This document shows, in pieces, positions 6,196-11,923 of a stretch of 13,008 nucleotides of DNA. The stretch covers positions 1-13,008 of the forward strand of contig JAITES010000147.1 in NCBI GenBank assembly GCA_031281925.1, given 5' to 3'. The notes beneath the pieces are model-generated. The model was not told where the DNA came from, searched no databases, and saw only the letters and a program-made list of their open reading frames with translations. Source of the stretch: Treponema sp. GTDB lineage: Bacteria > Spirochaetota > Spirochaetia > Treponematales > Breznakiellaceae. A program made the translations under genes and the position numbers. Within the stretch, counting starts at the first letter, position 1; every line of letters starts with the position of its first letter.

Positions 6196-7449
6196 ATTGA
6201 TGCTGAATTCCAGCACAGATTCTGTGCTGTAGCGTATATTCTCAAGGTCTTTGGGCCCGAGCCGTACATTGATCATCTCGGAGGGCTGCACATGGCTGTG
6301 CTTTATGCTCTTGATGATCTGGTTATCCAGCCTGAGTTCCAGTACCGCATCGTTTTTGACGATGAGGGAACGCAGATATATCTTGTTTTCCCCGTGAGGA
6401 TTCAGCTTGCCGGGATTCACATAACGGACATTGGCGCCCGGCTTAATGCGGAACTGGGATCCCATGCGGCTGCCCTTGAGCCATTCTGCGGCATGGCGGC
6501 CCGCGGCCCGCGCTTCCTCGGCTACCCAGTCCACAAGATCGTGCACATGAAGCACATTGCCGCAGGCAAAGATCCCTTCCACATTGGTCATCAGAGCCGC
6601 ATCAACCAGGGGGCCTCCGGTGGTACTGCTGAGTTCAACTCCTGCTTCCTTGGAAAGTTCGTTTTCCGGCACAAGTCCTACCGAAAGGAGCACCGTATCA
6701 CAATCAATGCGGAAACGCTTCTCCGGAACAAGGGCGCCGTTTTCCATGGGGCTTATCTCAACTCCTTCAACACGATCGTTTCCAAAGATGGCGGTAGTCT
6801 GGGAGGAAAGATAGAGCGGGATATTAAAATCGTGAAGACACTGAACAATGTTCCTGGTAAGGCCCGAAGGATACGGCATTATCTCTACCACTGCCTTCAC
6901 CCTGCATCCTACCCAGCTCATGCGCCGGGCCATAATAAGACCGATGTCGCCGGAACCTATGATTACAATTTCCCTGCCGGGGATATAGCCTTCGATGTTT
7001 ACAAGCCGCTGGGCAAGACCTGCGGTATAGACTCCCGCGGGCCTTGAACCGGGAATACGCACATTACCCCGGTTACGTTCCCTGCAGCCCATGGCAAGGA
7101 CAAGGGCCCGGCTTGAAATTCGCAGGACTCCATAATCGGGAGAAGCGCAGAATATCTCTTTACCGGCAGGAAGAGTGTTGACATCCGTGACGGTGGTATT
7201 AAGGTATACGGAAATTTTTGACTTCAGCACCTTTTCCATAAACCGTTCGGCGAATTCCGGGCCGGTAAGCTCTTCCTTAAATTCGTGGAGGCCGAAACCG
7301 TTGTGGATACACTGCATCAGGATTCCGCCGAGGTGATCCTCCCTCTCCACAAGGGCGGTGGAAAAGCCGGCCCCCTCCAGTTCCAGGGCCGCCGCCATGC
7401 CTGCCGCGCCTCCGCCGATTACAACCGCATCATACTGTAGATCCTTCAT
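6193..7449 (-). CDS. FAD/NAD(P)-dependent oxidoreductase of the glycerol-3-phosphate-type cluster
   Basis: The 418-residue flavoprotein has an N-terminal FAD-binding Rossmann motif GGGAAG (residues 12-17), a conserved GGILMQCIHNGFG segment with C47, a second nucleotide-binding motif G165-S-G-D-I-G170 for NAD(P)H, and the FAD-contacting EGIFACGNVLHVHDLVD (291-307). A C-terminal beta-rich domain of about 90 residues follows. It matches the 'NAD(FAD)-dependent dehydrogenase' encoded between GlpA-like and DUF1667 genes in Thermotoga and Firmicutes. It probably moves electrons from the GlpA-like protein to NAD or another carrier. The alternative is that it works on a different 2-hydroxy acid or polyol phosphate. 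AAGGA overlaps the stop of the upstream gene and lies 6 bases before the ATG, so the two are coupled. The TAG stop lies within the palindromic repeat that follows. Confidence 0.9.
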   Translation of the reverse strand: MKDLQYDAVVIGGGAAGMAAALELEGAGFSTALVEREDHLGGILMQCIHNGFGLHEFKEELTGPEFAERFMEKVLKSKISVYLNTTVTDVNTLPAGKEIFCASPDYGVLRISSRALVLAMGCRERNRGNVRIPGSRPAGVYTAGLAQRLVNIEGYIPGREIVIIGSGDIGLIMARRMSWVGCRVKAVVEIMPYPSGLTRNIVQCLHDFNIPLYLSSQTTAIFGNDRVEGVEISPMENGALVPEKRFRIDCDTVLLSVGLVPENELSKEAGVELSSTTGGPLVDAALMTNVEGIFACGNVLHVHDLVDWVAEEARAAGRHAAEWLKGSRMGSQFRIKPGANVRYVNPGKLNPHGENKIYLRSLIVKNDAVLELRLDNQIIKSIKHSHVQPSEMINVRLGPKDLENIRYSTESVLEFSIN

Positions 7450-7459
7450 TGGTTTTTCC

Positions 7460-8953
7460 TTAGGATAACTCTGCTTCCAGAAGACGGCTTGTCCCGCCGT
7501 GTTTGGTAACCTCGTTCCAGGAGAGGCCTGTTTCCCGCATGATAATCTTTATTATCTTGTAGGTACAAAAGCCGCCCTGACAACGGCCCATCTGGGCGCG
7601 GGTAAAATACTTTACCCCGTCGAGCGTGTAATGCCCCAGCCTGATCGCCTGCACTATTTCCGCTTCGCTTACATGTTCGCAGCGGCACACAATGTTTCCC
7701 CAGGCAGGATCCCTGGCGATAAGTTCATCCAGTTCAAAGGGCGAAAGCTCCCTGGCGCGGGCCCTGTCGGAAACAAAGGGATCCCATCCGCTCTTTTCGG
7801 TAAGGGAAAGTCCCATCCCCTTGAGAAGATCTTTGACATACTCTCCGATGGCAGGGGAAGCGGTAAGGCCGGGACTCTGAATCCCCGCAACCTGTACAAA
7901 ATTCGGCGCCTTTTTGGAGGGCTCTATGTAGAAATCTTCTTCCAGCGCGGGCCTGAGTCCCGCAAAACTGGTGATAACATCATTGCGGCTCAGGGAAGGG
8001 ATCATGGCCTTGCCGGATTCCAGAATTTCTTCGAGGCGCCCGGTGGTGGTGGAAAAATCAGTTTTACTGTCAACGGCATCAGCGGTGGGCCCGACAAGAA
8101 CAGTACCTTCCACCGTGGGAATCACCAGCATACCCTTGGAGACCGATGTGGGCACAGGGAACACTACCCTGTCGGGCCTGGCCTTGCTGAGTTTATCCAT
8201 GAGGAAGTATTCACCCTTGCGGGCCTTGATGCTGAATTCTTCACCGCCGAAAATCCGGGAAACCTCATCGGCAAAGAGGCCGGCCGCATTGACGGCATAA
8301 CGGGCCCTGATTGTTCTGCCGTCTTCGGCATGGATGATCCAGCGGGAAGCGCCCTGAGCGGCATCTTCCTGTTTGAACTCCGCGGAATTTACCTTGAAGC
8401 CGGTAAAGAGATGAACTCCGTTCTTTATGGCCGATTCCACAAGCGCAAAGACAAAACGGTAGGGCTCTATCATTCCGCCGCCGGGCGCATAGAGGCCGCC
8501 TGCCACATCGGAAGAAAGTCTGGGTTCCAGTTCCAGCATCCGCTCCCTGGAACACAGTTCTATGCCGATAACTCCGTTCTCCACGCCCTGCCTGTAGAGG
8601 TGCTCCACAGACTTCATCTCGTCTTCATGAAGGGCCGCAACGATGATGCCGCAGCGTTTGAAGGGAAAATCCAGTTCCCGGCGGAGCTGATCGAACATCA
8701 GATTGCCCTGGATTTCGAGCCGTGCCTTGAGATACTTTTTGTTGTGATGAAAACCGCCGTGGACTATTCCGGAGTTGGCCTTGGAAGTGCCAAAGGACAC
8801 ATCAGCGGATTTTTCCAGTATGGCAACTTTGATGTTGTACGCCGAAAGCCGCCTGGCAATGTTTGCCCCGGAAACACCGCAGCCGATGACAGCCGCATCG
8901 TATTCTTCGGCAGGGGGAGACGGATTATAGTTTGGAATCTGCAGTGTAAGCAT
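7460..8953 (-). CDS. GlpA-like FAD-dependent glycerol-3-phosphate-type dehydrogenase with BFD [2Fe-2S] domain
   Basis: The first gene of the operon encodes 497 residues. The N-terminal DAO-type FAD domain has G24-C-G-V-S-G29 (GxGxxG), the flavin-contact run GTSKANSGIVHGGFHH (55-70) and a late SFAGLRPA segment. The C-terminal domain carries four Cys, C423-R-C425 and C458-x4-C463, the CxC…CxxxxC pattern of BFD-like [2Fe-2S] domains. This architecture is that of the anaerobic GlpA-like subunit, or of closely related 2-hydroxyacid oxidases. The best guess is oxidation of sn-glycerol 3-phosphate to dihydroxyacetone phosphate. No glpK, glpF, glpB or glpC is in the window, so no membrane anchor is seen and the substrate is inferred. 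GAGAGG 4 bases before the ATG serves translation. A gene on the opposite strand begins 54 bases away. Confidence 0.88.
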   Translation of the reverse strand: MLTLQIPNYNPSPPAEEYDAAVIGCGVSGANIARRLSAYNIKVAILEKSADVSFGTSKANSGIVHGGFHHNKKYLKARLEIQGNLMFDQLRRELDFPFKRCGIIVAALHEDEMKSVEHLYRQGVENGVIGIELCSRERMLELEPRLSSDVAGGLYAPGGGMIEPYRFVFALVESAIKNGVHLFTGFKVNSAEFKQEDAAQGASRWIIHAEDGRTIRARYAVNAAGLFADEVSRIFGGEEFSIKARKGEYFLMDKLSKARPDRVVFPVPTSVSKGMLVIPTVEGTVLVGPTADAVDSKTDFSTTTGRLEEILESGKAMIPSLSRNDVITSFAGLRPALEEDFYIEPSKKAPNFVQVAGIQSPGLTASPAIGEYVKDLLKGMGLSLTEKSGWDPFVSDRARARELSPFELDELIARDPAWGNIVCRCEHVSEAEIVQAIRLGHYTLDGVKYFTRAQMGRCQGGFCTYKIIKIIMRETGLSWNEVTKHGGTSRLLEAELS

Positions 8954-9007
8954 AAAACCTCTCTTTCTACTATATATATTCAGGACGAAAAAATCTATAA
9001 TGGGGAC
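8954..9007. promoter_or_regulatory. Divergent AT-rich promoter region with a -10 box placed for a leaderless start
   Basis: These 54 bases separate the divergent GlpA-like and DUF4838 genes. On the + strand TATAAT (8996-9001) ends 6 bases before the ATG at 9008, placing the hexamer at -12 to -7 relative to the start codon. The mRNA would then begin at or very near the ATG. On the minus strand an alternating TATATATA tract (8971-8978) may hold the -10 for the operon. No good -35 boxes are visible on either strand. Confidence 0.35.
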
Positions 9008-10087
9008 ATGGCTGGTTTTGATGTCTCTCTGCCCTGGGCGATCCTTTCCCCTGCCGGAATAAAGGCGGCCGAAAGCGCCGCGGCGGATCTTTCCCGTTGT
9101 ATCGATCTCCTCCGTCTTAAGGCCGGGAAGGGCCTGCCGCGGCCGAAGCTGATCGACGCCAACGGTCCTGCCCCGGATGATTCGGTTCCCGTCATCCTCC
9201 TTGCCTCCGGGGGAGGCAGCCTTGACCGGAACGGTTTTACCTGGCGCGCGGGGAGGGAACGGATAGAGATCTACGGAGATTCCGACAGGGGACTGTGCCG
9301 GGGGGTCTATGACTTTCTCATGGCGCTGGGCATACGCTGGCCTTCTCCGGAAAGCGAAGAAATCCCCTCCCCTCCTTCACGGGAAGGTCTTACAGGCAGC
9401 GAATATCCCCTTGCTTCCGACAGGGCATATACGGCCTCTTCCGTTGATTTTTGGGAACGCAAACGATTTCTCCTCAGGAAGGGTGAAAGCCTGAAAAAAC
9501 AGGAACTCCTTATCCGCTGGGCGGCCCGCACAGGCGCTGACGCGCTGGTAGTTTCACTGCTGGAGAAAAGAATTCCGCCTGCGGCCGAACTCTATGCCTT
9601 TGCTGTCGAGCGGGGCGGCCATGAAATTTCCCTTCTTGTGCCCCGCCGGCTTTTCCTTTTCAAACGGAATCTTTTCGCCATGGCAGGAGGCAAACGGGTA
9701 AAGCGGCGCCACTTCTGCCCTACGGATCCGGATACCGGAGAGGTAATTGCCGGGGAAGGAAAAATTCTTTTCTCCGCCGCGCTGGCCGCCTGCAAAAACC
9801 GGGGCTCCGGAAAAAACACGGCGCCCTGCAGTCTCATTATCAACCTCTGGCCCGACAGAGACGCTGCGGATCAGTGGTGTTCCTGCCCGGCATGCCGGGC
9901 CTTCAGCGCAAAGGAACAGTACTCCATGGCGGTCAACATAGCGGCGGATACGCTTTCGGCTCTCGATCCGGAAGCGAAGATCGGATGCCTCATCCCTCCT
10001 GTGCCGGAAGACGAAGCCCTGCCCGAAAAGAAAATTCCGCTGCGCGGCAATGTTGTGATCCTGCAGAATATGAACTACAAAGAATAG
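9008..10087 (+). CDS. DUF4838 / GH67-N-like carbohydrate protein, short and probably C-terminally truncated
   Basis: The 359-residue product has an N-terminal GH67-N-type alpha/beta domain, with VILLASGGG (62-70), then IEIYGDSDRGLCRGVYDFL and GIRWPSPESEEIP (86-120), a pattern shared by alpha-glucuronidases, hexosaminidase N-domains and DUF4838 proteins. A Cys cluster CSCPAC (291-296) with the following helix is typical of the DUF4838 core. DUF4838 proteins usually continue for another 200-400 residues. This one stops right after the strand GNVVIL, so the C-terminal half appears to be missing and palindrome copy C begins 15 bases later. There is no signal peptide, unlike most exported relatives. 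The ATG at 9008 is chosen because homology starts here. The frame is open for 1.5 kb upstream only as antisense to the GlpA-like gene. GGGGA is too close to be a normal ribosome site. A role in glucuronide or glycan metabolism alongside uxaC is inferred. Confidence 0.65.
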   Translation: MAGFDVSLPWAILSPAGIKAAESAAADLSRCIDLLRLKAGKGLPRPKLIDANGPAPDDSVPVILLASGGGSLDRNGFTWRAGRERIEIYGDSDRGLCRGVYDFLMALGIRWPSPESEEIPSPPSREGLTGSEYPLASDRAYTASSVDFWERKRFLLRKGESLKKQELLIRWAARTGADALVVSLLEKRIPPAAELYAFAVERGGHEISLLVPRRLFLFKRNLFAMAGGKRVKRRHFCPTDPDTGEVIAGEGKILFSAALAACKNRGSGKNTAPCSLIINLWPDRDAADQWCSCPACRAFSAKEQYSMAVNIAADTLSALDPEAKIGCLIPPVPEDEALPEKKIPLRGNVVILQNMNYKE

Positions 10088-10102
10088 ATGTGTTTTTAGG
10101 GT

Positions 10103-10141
10103 AGTCTGTCTATAATGTGTCTACATTATGGACAGACTCTA
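10103..10141. repeat. 16-bp palindrome, copy C of the TGGACAGACnCTA family
   Basis: AGTCTGTCTATAATGT (10103-10118) pairs with 10123-10138 over 16 positions with a single G-U-type mismatch and a 4-base loop. The right arm carries the conserved TGGACAGACTCTA (10129-10141). It fills the 55-base gap between two convergent genes and ends 1 base before the stop codon of the metallo-hydrolase gene. CAGACT (10133-10138) can alternatively pair with AGTCTG (10145-10150), giving a competing hairpin over the stop codon. Without a T-run it is a poor intrinsic terminator, but a bidirectional role is possible from its position. Confidence 0.75.
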
Positions 10142-10142
10142 T

Positions 10143-11066
10143 TTAGTCTGAGCAGGGTACCACAAGGCCTTCCCGGGCCATCATAACTTCCATGCCTGTC
10201 TTGCCGGCAATCTTTCCGCGGTATTCCTGTTCCAGACTTTCCAGTGTATCGTCTTCCCGGCCTGGATCGTGGTGAAACAGTACAAGTTTTTTAACTTTTG
10301 ACTTGTTTGCGGTATTTATCGCATGTTCATAGGAAGTGTGGCCCCAGCCGATCTTTCCGTTCCGGTATTCTTTTTCGCTGTACTGGGCATCGTGAATGAG
10401 CACATCCGCCCTGTAAAAAAAACGGAGAAGTTTTTCATTTTCTTCTTTGGCCGCCTGCTCTCCCTCAATGGCGGCTCCCTCATCATAATTGGGATCCGCC
10501 GGATCTGTGGGAAAGAGGTTCCGGTACGGCTCGTTATCGTAAACGGTAACAATGGAGAAACCCTGATATTCAAAACGGTAACCCAGACAGGAGATAGGAT
10601 GATTCAGATACTTGGTGATGACCTTAAGGCCGTCCCCCAGATCCATGCTGGTTTCCTGCAGGCGATCATACTGAATATTGGCGGAAAGTTCATTCAGCCG
10701 TATGGGCCAGTAACGGTAGGAAAGCTGCGCACCCAGAATAGACTCCAGAGTATCATCCTCGTAGGAAACAGGCCCCCTGATCCGCAGTTTTGTCGTGGGA
10801 ATAAACAGGGGCGTAAACATGGGAAAACCCATGATATGATCCCAATGGGTATGGGAAATAAAGATATCCGTATCAATGGGGCCTTCCCTAAAATCATTTT
10901 TCATGAGGAAGTCGCCCAGGGGCTTTATACCCGTCCCCAGATCCACAATAACAAGCCGTTTATCCGCCCGGATCTCCAGGCAGGAAGTGTTCCCGCCGAA
11001 TTTAACGGTAGCAGGCCCCGGACAGGGAATTGAACCCCGTACCCCCCAGAATTTTACCGATAACAT
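10143..11066 (-). CDS. Metallo-beta-lactamase-fold hydrolase (phosphodiesterase/RNase Z-like)
   Basis: This 307-residue protein has the complete metal-binding set of the metallo-beta-lactamase fold: H72-T-H74-W-D76-H77, a following His (H156), an Asp (D177 in TVYDNEP) and a final His (H265 or H266 in FHHDP). Additional landmarks are WGVRGSIPCPG near the start and VLIHDAQYS plus GWGHTSYEH late in the chain. These are typical of the lactamase_B_2 branch related to RNase Z, PhnP and class II cyclic-nucleotide phosphodiesterases. A phosphodiester substrate such as a cyclic nucleotide is the best inference. Its ATG overlaps the stop of the HDOD gene as TAATG, so it is translationally coupled to it. 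That coupling suggests the two act in one signalling or nucleotide-turnover route. The protein is cytoplasmic, with no signal peptide. Confidence 0.9.
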   Translation of the reverse strand: MLSVKFWGVRGSIPCPGPATVKFGGNTSCLEIRADKRLVIVDLGTGIKPLGDFLMKNDFREGPIDTDIFISHTHWDHIMGFPMFTPLFIPTTKLRIRGPVSYEDDTLESILGAQLSYRYWPIRLNELSANIQYDRLQETSMDLGDGLKVITKYLNHPISCLGYRFEYQGFSIVTVYDNEPYRNLFPTDPADPNYDEGAAIEGEQAAKEENEKLLRFFYRADVLIHDAQYSEKEYRNGKIGWGHTSYEHAINTANKSKVKKLVLFHHDPGREDDTLESLEQEYRGKIAGKTGMEVMMAREGLVVPCSD

Positions 11067-11923
11067 TATAACCTCAGGAAAACCTGTGCTTTTTCAATTT
11101 CTTCAAGCACGGTTTTTTCAATGCCGTCAAATACATCGCGGCCCACTCCCAGCGTTTCCCAGACGGCAGGATCGGTTTTTTCGGGAAAGCGGTCGCCGGA
11201 AAAACCTATTTCCTGCAGTGAAGCAAAACGGTTGGCGGCAATGATACTGCAGAGAATATCCCTGTGGGAGCCTGTATAGTCTGAATAATTATGATGAAAC
11301 ATGATTACTTCTCCCACCGCTCCTTCCAGCCGCCATGCCTTGACAATAAGAGCCCCGGCGCCGCAGTGGTCAATGCCCAAATTCCGCTCTTCCGCCCTGC
11401 TGAGGGGGATACGTTCCCTGTCGGCGGCGCCTACGGTCAAAAGGTAGTCCCGAGCCAGAATCGCGTTCAGGGGAATTTTCCCGATATCGTGCAGTAATCC
11501 TGCGGTAAAATATTCTTCAATTTGTCTGCTGTCAACATTCCGGTATTTCGCCAGATATTTTGAGGTTACTCCCACGCAGAGGGAATGCCGCCAGAATGCT
11601 TCCATGTTGATCCCCTGGACTGTTTTCCGGGAAGACAGGTTACTCATAACAGCGGTCGAGAGAGCCAAATTCTTTACCGTGTTGATACCCAGCATGATAA
11701 TGGCCCGTACCAGACTTGTTACCTGCTGACCCATGCTGTAGTAGGCGCTGTTGATAAGCTTGAGTACACGGGCCACCAGAACCGGATCAAGGGAGATTAC
11801 GCGGTTGAGATCTGCGGGACTTGTCTGCGGATTGTTGCAGATCTCAAGTACCTTGGAAACCGTAGTGGGAAGGCTCGGCATATTTTTAATATAGGCGCCC
11901 AGTTTTTCCTCAAAATCATCCAT
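11066..11923 (-). CDS. HDOD/HD domain signalling protein
   Basis: The 285-residue protein matches the HDOD domain: KNMPSLPTTVSKVLEICNNP (13-32), DPVLVARVLKLINSAYYS (46-63) and the AIIMLGINTVKNLALS stretch (75-89). Unlike many HDOD proteins, it retains HD-phosphohydrolase-like metal residues: H113 in WRHS, H145-D146 in GLLHDIGK, H186 and H210-H211 in MFHHNY. It may thus be a real phosphohydrolase or a regulator acting with its neighbour. HDOD proteins generally serve in stress, chemotaxis or cyclic-di-GMP signalling. The start is fixed by position: the ATG lies 8 bases inside the end of the acidic-protein gene, and its stop overlaps the start of the metallo-hydrolase gene (TAATG). The three genes therefore form one tightly coupled operon. 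A purely structural scaffold role remains possible. Confidence 0.9.
   Translation of the reverse strand: MDDFEEKLGAYIKNMPSLPTTVSKVLEICNNPQTSPADLNRVISLDPVLVARVLKLINSAYYSMGQQVTSLVRAIIMLGINTVKNLALSTAVMSNLSSRKTVQGINMEAFWRHSLCVGVTSKYLAKYRNVDSRQIEEYFTAGLLHDIGKIPLNAILARDYLLTVGAADRERIPLSRAEERNLGIDHCGAGALIVKAWRLEGAVGEVIMFHHNYSDYTGSHRDILCSIIAANRFASLQEIGFSGDRFPEKTDPAVWETLGVGRDVFDGIEKTVLEEIEKAQVFLRL

Noticed and set aside
6022..7047. A 341-codon + strand frame
   Set aside because: It lies antisense to the FAD oxidoreductase and DUF1667 genes and shows no recognisable domain or ribosome site.
8971..8978. TATATATA tract as a simple-sequence phase-variation tract
   Set aside because: It is only four units long and lies in a promoter region, where such AT tracts are common. 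There is no evidence of length variation.
7499..9007. A 1.5-kb open frame extending upstream of the DUF4838-like gene
   Set aside because: It is antisense to the GlpA-like gene, whose domains and motifs are clear. Family similarity on the + strand begins only at 9008. The open frame follows from GC-rich codon use on the other strand.
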